64,000 bases of DNA from Benincasa hispida (taxonomy: Eukaryota > Streptophyta > Magnoliopsida > Cucurbitales > Cucurbitaceae): positions 4,091,180 through 4,155,179 of the forward strand of contig NC_052351.1 in NCBI RefSeq assembly GCF_009727055.1, in the 5' to 3' direction. Positions within the stretch are counted from its first letter, which is position 1. The number at the start of each line of letters is the position of its first letter. The position numbers and the translations under genes were made by a program. Below are positions 24,346 through 35,272 of this stretch, in pieces. The notes beneath the pieces were generated by a model. The model searched no databases and was not told where the DNA came from. It saw only the letters and a program-made list of their open reading frames with translations.

Positions 24346-26205
24346 TGTTGGGTTTTATGTCCTAAAACTCGTGGTTTGTAAACAATAGAACTTATTCTGA
24401 AAATTCAATAAGGTGTTATTGAATAGATGTTTTGCTTAATAGAAATCCAATAAACCTAAAAGTCCCTTGACTATTACATGAGTACTTGAACTTTATGTGG
24501 AGACATAAAAGTGGATCAGGTTCGAGTAAATAGTCAAAATGATCTATAGTATATGAATAAAGTTTGGTGTCTTATTCTGGTAACACTATTGGATGTGGCC
24601 TACTCTGTAATTATTACAAAGAGTTGTAAAGTACTACAAACGAAGTGATCCTAATTCTTACATGTTATGACATGAGGAGTAGGGGCATCCTGTGCAAATA
24701 GGTTTGGTACAAGATCAGACCACGAAATCAGTTACTCTTACTTTATAACACCGTTTACTATTTAAGACTGACTATTTCAAAGCGATGACCTAGGTAACTT
24801 GACCTTAATCCTGAGTTAACTATGAACTCCTGTTTATTCGATATTATCCTTAGATTTGCATAGGTGAGGGTTGGCTCAACAGCGTCGGCTCAATAAACTT
24901 CCATTTCAGGGGTAAGACCGAGTAGATAGCTAGGGACATAGGGTGCAAGAAGGAATTCACTCCTACCCGCTTTTAAGGATAGTAAAGAGGTTGTTCCCTT
25001 AAGTGTTGACTCTGAGTATTGAATAAAGGGCCTATACCCTCTCATTGGCCCGAGAGGGACTCGGTTTGTTGATTAGATCACAAATCAATTGTTCATTAGA
25101 GGATCAGTGGGACTTAAGGAACAAGAGGTAATCTCAGGAATAAAACAGATAATTGACCCAGCTGTTATTACGAACAATCTATGAAGGGTCAACTTACTAA
25201 TCATGGTATATCGAGTGGACATAATAGATCTACAATGAGGGAAATTCAACTATGGACTTTAGTGGAGTGACCCATTAGTTAATGAATTGAGGTTAATTTG
25301 GTGTAATGAGTTTAGCCAATTAATCTCGGATTGTTAGAGCCCATGATCTGTGTGAGGTCCCCCAACTAGCTCGTAAATGAATTAGCTTTAGAGTAGCGTG
25401 ATAAGTTAATTTGAAACATTCAATTTAGAATTATGAGATATAATTACACGTTTAATTTTAAGAATTAAATGGAATAGGAGAATTAATATTTAAATATGAT
25501 TTAAATACATGAAGGTGGATTTGTGTAAAATTAATTTAATATTTGATATTAAATTAATTAGAATTATTTAAATTGTTTAAATAATTATTTATTAATTTTA
25601 TTAAAAAATTAATTTATAAAATTAATAATATTTTTTTTATTTTTTAAATCAAATTTATTTTTGAAATAAATTTTGTAGAAAATGAAAAGTTAGAAAAATA
25701 CAAATGGATTTTTTGTTTTTTCCACTACACCTTCAAAGTAGCTCATACATAACTCACTTCTTTTGGCTTCAATAACTCCAAGCATGAACTAAATCTTATG
25801 CAACCATCTTCTTTGCATAATAGTCTACAATATATTAAGAAGATTGGAGTGGAATTGAGGCATGCAAGCTATAGAATTTTTGCTGAAAAATTCGTGTTGA
25901 AGAAGGAGTTCTTCAAGTGGGTTGCTGCAGTGAGCTCTTCTCCAAGTTCTTTTCATTCAAGCTTATTTTGAGTCCCACAACTCAATCTAAAGCTCCAAGA
26001 AAATAGTAGAAAAGATCTTAAGGTGGTCTACAACAAGATTTGGAGAAGTTTGCAGCTCAAAATCAAGATTTGAAGAAGTTCTACAAAGGTATAACTTGAA
26101 ACCCACTTGTTTCTGCAAGAGCATGCTTTAGTATCTGCCAAAATTAATGAATTAGAGTGCTTATTGATCCTTGTTACTTCTCCTGCTTGCTGATACATTC
26201 CAACA
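24346..26205 (+). mobile_element. Copia 5' LTR of a third element (1860 bp)
   Basis: It starts tgttgggttttatgtcc and ends attccaaca. A primer-binding site follows immediately, so this is a left LTR in plus orientation. It shares block order with the other Copia LTRs (start, 'gtggatcaggtt' region, 'cctctcattggcc' region) but is clearly diverged, with an AT-rich middle (25430-25680). No matching right LTR is in the window. Confidence 0.85.
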
Positions 26206-26220
26206 ATTGGTTTCAGAGCA
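26206..26220 (+). promoter_or_regulatory. Copia primer-binding site (initiator tRNA-Met type)
   Basis: The sequence attggtttcagagca follows the LTR end. It differs by one base from tggtatcagagc, the usual plant Copia site matching initiator tRNA-Met. It fixes the LTR end at 26205. Confidence 0.85.
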
Positions 26221-27610
26221 TCATTTAAGCATTCATTTCGGTTTAATTTTGGTGTGGTGGGTATTTTTCATGAGTTATATGAAAATGATATGTTTTTTGA
26301 GTTTTGGCATTTTATTTCTCTTTGATTTCTCGACTAAATTTGTAATTGGCTCTTGATTGATGACCTTATATGTGTTCTCAAGAGTGTAATTTATTTGGAG
26401 TCATTAGAGTTGAAATTAAGATGTAATTGAAGAAATAAGTGAAGAAGGTCAAGCTACAGATTTCAGTTTTTCAGCCTTTGTTTAAATCTAAATACAAAGC
26501 AAGAGCGAGAGGACTAGATGATCGTGTAGCTACGGACACTAGGGGTTAAAGTGTTGTAGACAATCGTGTAGCTACGGATGTTGGGCGTTGAAGTGTTGTA
26601 GACAATCATGTAGCTAAGGGTGTTGAATGATGCGTTGAAGAGCTATGCGATAGCACTACACGATCGTGTAACTATGCGCGGGAGCTAAACGATCAGTAGA
26701 GGCGCTATGTGATAGCGCTACACAATCGTGTAGCTATGTGCGGGAGCTAAACGATCAGTAGAGGCGCTATGTGATAGCGCTACACAATCGTGTAGCTATG
26801 TGCGGGAGCTAGACGATGGCGAGAGATGCTATACGATAGCACCACATGATCCTATAGCTTTGTGCGGGTGCTAAGTGATGGCACTACGCAATCGTGTAGC
26901 TTTGTGCGAGCGCTAGACGATGGCAAGAGGCGTTATATGATGCCGCTATACGATCAAGAAGACACTAGACGACCGCACTAGACGATGGTCGTCAGTGCTA
27001 CACGATGGAACTAAACGATAGGCACAGTTTCTATGCGATAGGCTATGCGCGAGATCGTTGAGAGCAAGATCATTGAGTGCGAGAGATTGCTAAACAATTG
27101 AGCTACACGATGATCTTAAGCAAGATTCTTCAACGGAGCTAGCGAGAGTTGAATCGAGCGATACCAGAGCTGGCGAGAGTAGCCGGTTCGATCGGTTTTC
27201 TCGAGGTTCTGTCTAGTTCAGACTTTGCTGGTCCGATTCAGACTCTTCTAGTTCGGTTCAGATTTATCTGGTCCGATTCAAGCTGTTTGGGTTTGGTTTG
27301 AAGTGGTTCGAGCGGTTTGGAAGCAGTTTTGAAGTTGTTACTTGCTATTTTGTAATATGTAAGGCTTTTGTTTGCTTGTTTATGACAAAACTAAAACCAT
27401 ATCAGTTTGTGTTTAATATCTATGTATTTGACATATGTTATAATTAAATAAATCTTGTATAAGCATACAGCATGCCATGTAGATTTAAAATCTCACCATA
27501 GGAAGCATGTTACATGCATTGAAAGTATATTATAAAATGTTATAATATATAGTATGCATGTTTAGGGTTTTTTTATTTAATATAATTATTATATTAAATA
27601 TTGAATGCCT
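26221..27610 (+). other. Leader of third Copia, truncated, with cgatcgtgtagc array
   Basis: Non-coding leader. From about 26515 to 27070 it holds many copies of a tgatcgtgtagct-like motif alternating with gctatrcgatagc. One block of about 67 bp (ggagctaaacgatcagtaga, then the gcgctatgtgatagcgctac part) recurs in tandem near 26681-26815. The sequence passes into 'ggtttggaagcagttttgaa' and ends near 27610, where a reversed LTR begins. Gag and pol are absent. The 61-codon frame at 26171-26356 spans the LTR end and has no domain. Confidence 0.75.
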
Positions 27611-29211
27611 TTGATGTATCGTATAGTCTCTCAAGTAATCGTGTAGTATGACTTTCTTACTCGATTACTAATAGCATCTGTGAGATATCTATCATGTGGA
27701 GTAATAAAACCAATTTTATTTATCCCACTTTTCCATAAAACCGAATAACTACCCACTAAGGGTGGTTATGGAGAAAAAAGAGTAAATAATTAATAAATAT
27801 AAATAAATATGATATCTAACTTATCATACTATATTTATAACCTATAGTTTTAGTATCGCATCATATACAATATATAAACCATAGTTCTTTTTCTCTATTT
27901 TATGACATTTAATATAAATCATATTTATATTAAATTTCATAACTATGAATCTCATTCATAGAAAATATATTTGAACTATATTCAAATATTTTTCCTCCAA
28001 TTAAACAATAATGTATCAAATACATTATATCAATTATATCATATATAATTTAATTAATTTAATTATATCATATATAATCAAATTCCCTCTTATTAATTTG
28101 AACATTTCAAATTAACCAAAAAACTGATTCTCAACTTAAATCCATTGAGCTACCAAGGGGACTTTGTGGACCTGTAGCTTGAAGCTCCAACGGTACGTGA
28201 ATAATTGGCTAAATTCTTTAATCACATTATCCACTATCCATTAACTGTTGGGCACTCCACTAAAGATTGACAACTGCATTCTTCGTACTACAGATGTATT
28301 TTGGTGTCCATTAGATATAACCAATCAACGGTACGATGATCCTTCACAAATCGCTCGTAAATACAACTGGGCCAAATTACCGTTTTGCCCTATATTTACA
28401 TCTAACTCCTTAACTATCACTAATTCCTCTAATGAACAATAGATCATAGTCCCACTATGATTAAACTTCTCTCGAGCCAAGAAAGGGTGTGGCGCCACAT
28501 TGTTCAAGACCCAGAATTAGCCCTGAAGGGAACAATTTATCTACTTACCCCTACTTCGGGGAATGAGTGAATTTCATCTTGTGTAGCTAAGTTCTCACCT
28601 CCCTAATCAGACGAATCCCTAAAATGGTAGGCTTGTTGAGTTGATGAGCTAGCCACTCTCACCCATGCAAATCAAAGGACCACCCTCATAGGCAGGAGTT
28701 CACAACTCACTCAGGATTAAGGTCATGTTACCTATGGTCATCCTAGTGAAATGAAAATCCCAATTATGAACGACATTATATAACGAGACTAAAAATTTTG
28801 TGGTCTGGTCTTATACAAATTCCTTTGTATAAAATATCCCCGCTCGCATGTCTAATACACAAATGATTAGGATCGGATCATTTGTAGCACTTTACAACAA
28901 TTGTAACGCCTACAAAGCGGGTCATACTCGTAGTGTCACCAGGATAAGGTACTCAGCCTTATCCATATACTATAGACCATTTAGGTTATCACTTAAACAT
29001 GATCCACTTGTATGTCTCTACATACATGTTTAAGTTACAACGATAACCATGGATCTTAGTTTATTGGTTTTTGTTTAATGCAACTAAAATATCATATATT
29101 TCATAGACAGAAGTGAATAAAATATTATATATTATTAATCACAAAATGTTTGTTCATACAAGTATTTACAAACTACAGAACCCTAAGAGATTTAGGGCTT
29201 TAACCCCAACA
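27611..29211 (-). mobile_element. Copia LTR in minus orientation, 3'-truncated
   Basis: On the minus strand it starts tgttggggttaaagccct at 29211. It runs through the same blocks as the 935 and 14706 LTRs, in reverse: the cacaaaccaataaact-type segment near 29060, gtggcgccacat near 28492, and acggtacgtgaataattgg near 28190. It fades near 27610 in the cgatcg-repeat zone. The ORFs at 28248-28442, 28325-28507 and 28848-29033 lie inside it and are not genes. The left edge is approximate. Confidence 0.85.
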
Positions 29212-29541
29212 AATGGAGCTTTCTAGGATTCACAATGTGTTCCATGTATCGATGTTGCGTGAATATGCTCCAGACCCGTCACATGTTCTAGCATCATGAC
29301 CATTACAACTTAAGGAAAATCTATCCTATGAAGAAAAACCTGTACAAATCTCAGACAAAAAGGAAAAAGTATTAAGAAGCAAGATAATTCCACTAGTTAA
29401 AGTGTTGTGGAGGAACCATGCAGTGGAGGAAGCCACCTAGAAAGGCGAACAACAAATGAGAGCCAAATATCCTCAGTTATTCTCCTGATGACTTCTAGCT
29501 AACTTTCGAGGACAAAATAAAGAAAAAATGGGGTACTTACT
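29212..29541 (+). pseudogene. Chromovirus integrase C terminus and chromodomain remnant
   Basis: Right after the reversed Copia LTR, the plus strand reads FLGFTMCSMY-type shifted frames and, in the working frame, IHNVFHVSMLREYAPDPSHV. A stop in the tga at about 29297 follows, then a run with YEEKPVQISDKKEKVLRSKI and VLWRNHAVEEAT. This is the end of a Tekay/Del chromovirus polyprotein. Stops at about 29298 and 29440 (tag) disable it. After the polyprotein end, 'ctttcgaggacaaaat' and a purine-rich gaaaaaatgggg precede the LTR start, as expected for the polypurine tract. Confidence 0.82.
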
Positions 29542-32233
29542 TGTAAGCCCTTGTTCTTTTTCCTCTTTTTTATGTCTAGGATTAACTTAAATAAGTGAGT
29601 TCAGAATTTACTTAAATGAATCACATTGATTATATGAGTTAAGCATGTTTTGTTGCTAAGTATTGAAGTTAGTAGTTGGAAATTACTTTACAAGTGCAAG
29701 ATCATTTTTATTTCTTTACTAATTTAGTAACATTATTGATTGTTGGAGTATTTGATTATGAGTGGGTGATTGGCTATTGAATATGAGTGGTGATTGGCTA
29801 AGTGTTAGAAAGACAAAAGAAACAAAATTTGGTCGGAGGAATAAAGTGGGCCGAGAGTGAGGAGAATGAGTGTTTAGGTTTGAAAATATTTTTAAATGAA
29901 TTCCTAAATTTATAAATTAATTAAACTTAATAAAGTTAATTGGGGATGAAAAGATTAGGGAAAAATGAGAAGAATCCATGTAGAATGACAAGTAAGCAAG
30001 TAGTTGACTCAAATTGATTGGATGAAGAAAAAGTAGTTTTTGGCAGCATATGAAGGGTTTTTTTGGAAAGTAGTTCTTCCAATTTATCTGTGCTATCTTC
30101 ATGATTTTTGAACCATATGAAAGCTGATTGAGTGTAGAAGAAACCTTAGGGATGCCAAAGTGATTGGAGATAAGAAAGATTGAGAAAATTTGAAGGAAAT
30201 AAAGGTTATTTGAAAATTGGGTAAGTTTAAGCTTGTTGTCCTAAAGAAGTTTTCAAGGAACTTAGAGGAGGATTTTGACGCCCAAATTTTTTGGTAAGCT
30301 AGTTAAAGGATCCCTTTTGAGTTCCATAATTTTTTTTTAAGTTTATTTAATTAGAAATGGTGTTTTTAAACTTTGAAAAATTGGGTTGCAATAGGAATTT
30401 CACTGGGCAAGGACAACAACCAACCACCTCCCCAAACGTTGTGTTGCCACCCCTGCGCGTATCAGCTAGCTCGTCTGGCCATCTGCTCGGCCACCCACGT
30501 ATGTGTCTCCTGTCTACCTAGCCCCACACCGTGCGCCTCTGTCGTGTCAGCGCCTCCTAGCGTGCCTTCCACACCCATGCCTAGCTTCGGTCGCCCACAC
30601 CTATTTTTTGTGTCCATTTGCTTTTTTTTAGCATTTTGGGTGTTGGTGAGCATTTTTTAAGCCTAATTAGATTTTTCTTGATATTTTGACCATAAAATGA
30701 ATAATTTTGGATTTTAAAGTGATTTTGGGGTCATTTTGGATAATTTGAGAAAAATGAGCTTAAGGAGCAAAATGTAAGGGTTTAGGAGTTAAATTGAGTT
30801 CAAGTGGTCTCATTGAATCACTAAGGGTTGTTTCAGACTAATTTGATCTCTTGTGAGTGTCTAGTAACCTTAGGATTTTGTTTCAGGTCAAATTGAGATC
30901 GAGAGGGCTTATAAGCCAAGAAACCCATGCCTGTGACTGTGAGTGGTTTATTTTGTAGTATTTTGACATGAAAAATATATGCTACGATTTGTGAAATGTG
31001 ATGACATGATCTGCTTTGCTTGATTATTATTTAAAAAAAATGCATGAATCTTGATTTCTAAATTCCCATTGATTTGATATGAGCGGGATTTATGAAAATA
31101 TAGTTTGGAACCTGATTTTACATTAGTGTGATTTGTATGGTTTTGTAAGAAAATCTCTTGATGGTGGATTTAAAGATGTTGAATGGTTTGTAAAAGTGGT
31201 TTCAAATTACTAATTCTTGTACCGTTGAGATATGGTTATTTTTCCATGCTACTTGAATGAGTTTTAGTATCATCGCTCAGGCGATAACTATTAGAGTCAG
31301 ATGTGGCCAGAGTGTACCCGGAAGTCCAAAGGAACCTGCACCTGTAGCGCCATCCAGGCTATCAGGGGACTATTGAGATCAGATGTGGCCAGCGTATACT
31401 GGGAAGTTCAGAGTAACTTGGGCCCGTGGTGTGTATCTATGTTTAGTCTTAAGGTAACTCTGCGTGCACGTATTATTTGGTTTACACCGCAGAGGGCATT
31501 CCTTGTCCAGAGTAAGCCATTGTAAACAAGTATTTGAGTATAGAGTTTGTGTGGTATTTTGATAACTCCTGAATGCTTTATAATGTGTTTTTTATGAGAT
31601 ATGATCATGCCACTATTTTACTAGCATGTGTTTGAAATGTTATTGACTCTTATATACTTTTCCAATGATTTATTGAGTGATTTGACAACCTTTACTGATG
31701 TTTTAGAAAGAGAAAACTTAGGTTCATATTAAAATATCACTCACTGGGCTTTAGCTCATGCTTTTCCCTGTTTTATGTCCCCTTCCCCCAAGTAGTGATA
31801 AAGTTCTGGATTCAAGTTGAGTTGTCCACTGCCACACGACGAGGATCTCCTGCTACATTGTAGGTCTACATGTTTTGAAGTCTTATTGTAAATAGTTTGC
31901 ATGTCACGAACCATATGCATTTGAGTTTTGGGAGTGTGTGACAAAAGTAGTTGTATGGTTGTATAGTTATAGAAAGTGTTTATGTAGTACATGAAATTTA
32001 TTGATGGTTTATACATAATAGGCGATGGAAAAGCTATGAAATGTGTTTGTGAATGTCATGAAATAGAATATGTGAATGGAAATTAAATGTATTAAATGAT
32101 CATTGTGTAACTGTTTAGGATCATGTACAGGTTGAGTTGGTTAGTTGGATGCTAAATGCCATCAAGGAAAGTGATATTTAGCATCTTCACACCTATTTTT
32201 AGATTATGTGGGTAATCTAGGAGAGGTATGACA
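29542..32233 (+). mobile_element. Tekay/Del-like Gypsy 3' LTR (about 2.7 kb)
   Basis: It starts tgtaagccc after the chromodomain and polypurine region and ends gtatgaca, giving TG...CA ends. Beyond 32233 a Copia RT frame begins in mid-domain, so the element inserted into that Copia. The block 30685-31590 is repeated at 1-934. ORFs inside it (30373-30660, 31301-31525 and others) have no domain; the first is Pro/Ala-rich by composition only. Confidence 0.85.
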
Positions 32234-33174
32234 ACTTAAATATAATTGGAACTCCTGAAGAGATTCCAAAGGTAATTGAATATCTTAAGAAAGAATTTTA
32301 TATGAAAGATCTCGGAAAAATAAAATTTTGCTTTGGTTTGCAAATTGAACATATAGCAGATGAGATATTTATTCATAAGTCAAGTTGTGCAGGAAAATTT
32401 TTGAAAAGATTTTATATGGACAAAACACATCCATTGAACATTCCAATGGAAGTTTGTACCCTAGATGTAAAGAAATATATATTTCAACCTCGAGATGATA
32501 ATGAAGAACTTCTTGGTCCTGAAGTACCATATCTTAGTGCAATTGGTGCACTTGTGTATCTTACTAATAATACAAGACCAAATATTGCAATTTCAATCAA
32601 TTTGTTAGCTAGATATAATTCTTCTCCAACAAAAAGATATTGGAACGAAATTAAGCATATACTTTGTTATCTCTGAGGAACAATCAATATGAGTTTGTTT
32701 TATTCAAATAAACCAAAATTTGATCTAGTTGGTATCGTAGATTCTGGATAATTATCTGATCCACACAAAACTATATCTCAAACATTTTATCTATTCGCAT
32801 GTGGAAGAACTGTTATGTCATGGCAATTGATGAAACAAGCCATAATGGCTACTTTATCAAATCATGTTGAAATTCTTGCAATTCACGAGACAAACCGAGA
32901 ATTTGTATGACTAAGATCAATGACTCAGCACATTCGTGGAATATGTGGTTTATCTTTTAGTAAAATTCTTTCAACAATATTATACGAAGATAACACAACT
33001 TGTATAGCTAAAATCAAAGGAGATATAACAAAACATATTTCACTAAAACTTTTCTACACTCATGATCTCGAAGAAAATGAGGACATCACTGTACAACAAA
33101 TTTGTTTGAAGGATAATCTAACTAACTTGATTTCAAAATCATTACTAGCCGCAACTTTTGAAAAAGGTGCATAA
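32234..33174 (+). pseudogene. Copia RT C terminus and RNase H remnant (another family)
   Basis: The frame begins inside RT just after the YVDD region (LNIIGTPEEIPKVIEYLKKE, then FYMKDLGKIKFCFGLQIEH). It runs through LSAIGALVYLTNNTRPNIA to 32676 (stop tga). RNase H follows with stops at 32749 and 32908, then an open piece 32920-33174 (SKILSTILYEDNTTCIAKIK, TKHISLKLFYTHDLEENEDI). Two of the three breaks are single-codon stops with the frame kept, so decay is light. The 5' part of this element should lie left of the window, beyond the chromovirus that split it. The family differs from the two Copia remnants at 6 and 20 kb. Confidence 0.88.
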
Positions 33175-33353
33175 CATTTGAATACGGTAACTCGGAGATC
33201 TTAAGTGACGTTTTCATGAATGGGAGCAAACATATTGTTTTAGAGTATAAATTATATGAAATACGTACTATTTTTCCTTTACTATTTTTTTTCCATTAGG
33301 TTTTTCCTAATAAGATTTTAATGAGACATATTTTATATATATAATGAGCATCT

Positions 33354-33362
33354 AAGGGGGAG
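33354..33362 (+). promoter_or_regulatory. Copia polypurine tract
   Basis: The sequence aagggggag directly precedes the LTR start, in the usual place for plus-strand priming. Confidence 0.75.
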
Positions 33363-33710
33363 TATTACAAATATCATAAAACATGTGTAAATTAGATGCC
33401 CATGCTTAGTGTCTAAATACCAAGTGTCACTTCTCCATTACCCCATGTATTGTCCATGTGTGTCAAGATTACACACTATTACTATCCATGTAATCCAACT
33501 TCTACTTGTCAATTTGTCTATAAATAGTGGCATTTGGTGAATTTTGAAAGATACACACATATTGATGAGAAATCCAACAAGCTTTAAGAGAAATTTTCAT
33601 ATTTTCCCATTTTCTATAATTTTATTTATTTAATTAGTTTAGATATTTTTATTATTATATTATATTTTCTCCATGCTTGGATTCCTGTTGTGCTCCTCAA
33701 GTTTACAACA
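33363..33710 (+). mobile_element. Short Copia 3' LTR (348 bp)
   Basis: It starts tattacaaatatc (TG changed to TA) and ends tttacaaca. A TATA box lies at 33519-33526. The end gtgctcctcaagtttacaaca matches, in reverse complement, the ends of the LTR pieces at 62963 (gtgctcctcaaattcacaaca) and 61883 (actctcaagttccaaca). All three belong to related families. Confidence 0.82.
33519..33526 (+). promoter_or_regulatory. TATA box of short Copia LTR
   Basis: Tataaata in the context gtctataaatagtgg, about 190 bp before the LTR end. Confidence 0.6.
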
Positions 33711-34036
33711 AAAATATGATTTTTAGTCCTTGTATTTTTAGATTTGTTCAATTATATAGTCTCTGTACTTATAAATATCCAATTTTAGTCCCAATGTTTT
33801 TAATAACTTTCATGCAAGGAAATGTAATATGTGAATATGTTTTCAAAATTTTTAGAGTGAACATGCTAATAAATAACTAGAAGCTTTTTTTAAAATAAAA
33901 AAAAAAATCAACAATAAACAAGCAGTAGATATTGAAATTAAGATTTCTTGGAAGTACAATTACTAAAGCTAGACATTTGAAAATACATAGACTAAAATTG
34001 AACAAACTCTAAGTTCATGGACCAAAATTGTATTTT
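33711..34036. repeat. Foldback MITE-like element
   Basis: The left arm (33711-33800: gatttttagtccttg, then atttgttcaatt, then ttttagtccc) is repeated in reverse complement in the right arm (33970-34036: gactaaaattgaacaaa, then catggaccaaaattg). The arms are about 75% alike by eye. The left edge touches the Copia LTR end and I could not fix a target duplication. It resembles the element at 59622-60150. The short ORF at 33677-33880 is within it and not a gene. Confidence 0.65.
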
Positions 34037-34060
34037 GACCTATTAATTAATTTATTAAAT

Positions 34061-35272
34061 ATAAGACCAAGGACAAAAATATTGTTATCAATGTAAATAT
34101 CGGTAACTCAAATTTATGGATATATCGACGAATATTCTAGGAAAAATCACGAATATCATGAAAATCTAAAAAAATATTGTCAACTTTCAAGTGAAATTTT
34201 AGAACAAACTTAGCCATAAACTAGGACTTTAAGTACATAAATCAATAATTAGAAGGTAAACATAATTTGTAATTGAATGATAGATAATAGTGAAAAACGA
34301 AACATGATTATGAACTTAATATTTAGTTCAAGAGTTTGCTATCTAGTGAATTAGTGATTTAGTTTCAAATCAAGTAGGATCAATTTAGTTCAAGAGTAAA
34401 ATAGGTCTAGTTTACTATTGATATTCTCCTAAAAAGTGTGTATTTTATATAATTATAAGAAGTAAAATCAAATTTCGAAACAAGAGTTGAAAAAAAAAAC
34501 AGATGAGGAGTAAAGAGAGATGCCCAAATATAAAAATAGAAAAAGTATATATAAGGGAATATATATATATATATATATAAAGGGAGGAGAGATGATGGCT
34601 GTGAATTATAATAAGAGTAAAAAACAAACTACAAAGTATAAAATAAATGAAGATTGTATAATAATTATAAAAAAAAAGTTAAAACATGGAAAAAGAAAAA
34701 ATATCGGATATTTAAAAAGACGACAATTAAACAAAAAAAAAAATTGAGTAGATAAACATCAACTAAGATCGAGCATATGCACTTGTGGATGAAAGTATAA
34801 TGTTCCACCCACTCGACTCATTCATCGGAGTACGTTGGGCTAGAATGCCTCCATTCCTATTCCATATTTTATTTATGATCTTTGGACCTTCTCACTATGA
34901 ATCCCCGTGCAAAGGCATATAAATATATAAGGTTCTTTGACCTCTTTTCCCCTCAAATTGATAGGGATAAGAATTCCTAGAAGAGTCTTGAAGGTCATTT
35001 TGTCATCTACGGAAAAGAATGCGTGATACAAATACTCCTATATGCAAAGGTCATTTTCGGTTAAAAATTCACATTTTATATACTTTTGTGTCATTAAAAA
35101 AACTCAAAATATCGCTAAAATATCGGCATATCATCGAAATATCTTTTCGATAATAAGATAACTTTTTTTTTAATAAAAAAGACATTATCCTTTGATTTTT
35201 CTATCGGTATCTCGGTTTTAGTAAGATTTCGACGAAATATCGCAATTTTTTAATCCTCACATAAGACCAAGG
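34061..35272. mobile_element. Unclassified 1188-bp insertion between 12-bp direct repeats
   Basis: The perfect repeat ataagaccaagg stands at 34061-34072 and 35261-35272. The 1188 bp between holds repeated phrases of the type atatcggta-ctc ... atcgacgaa-tat at both ends (34105-34137 and 35199-35242, direct orientation). An AT-rich middle carries (TA)n at 34555-34580. No protein domain is visible in any frame; the short ORFs at 34445-34747 are low-complexity Lys/Ile/Tyr stretches. Confidence 0.55.

Noticed and set aside
26515..27070. Possible CRISPR-like or satellite array
   Set aside because: Repeats are irregular, interspersed and part of a Copia leader in plant nuclear DNA; no spacers of fixed length.
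30373..30660. Pro/Ala/Cys-rich ORF of 95 codons
   Set aside because: Lies wholly inside a Gypsy LTR; composition-driven, no domain.
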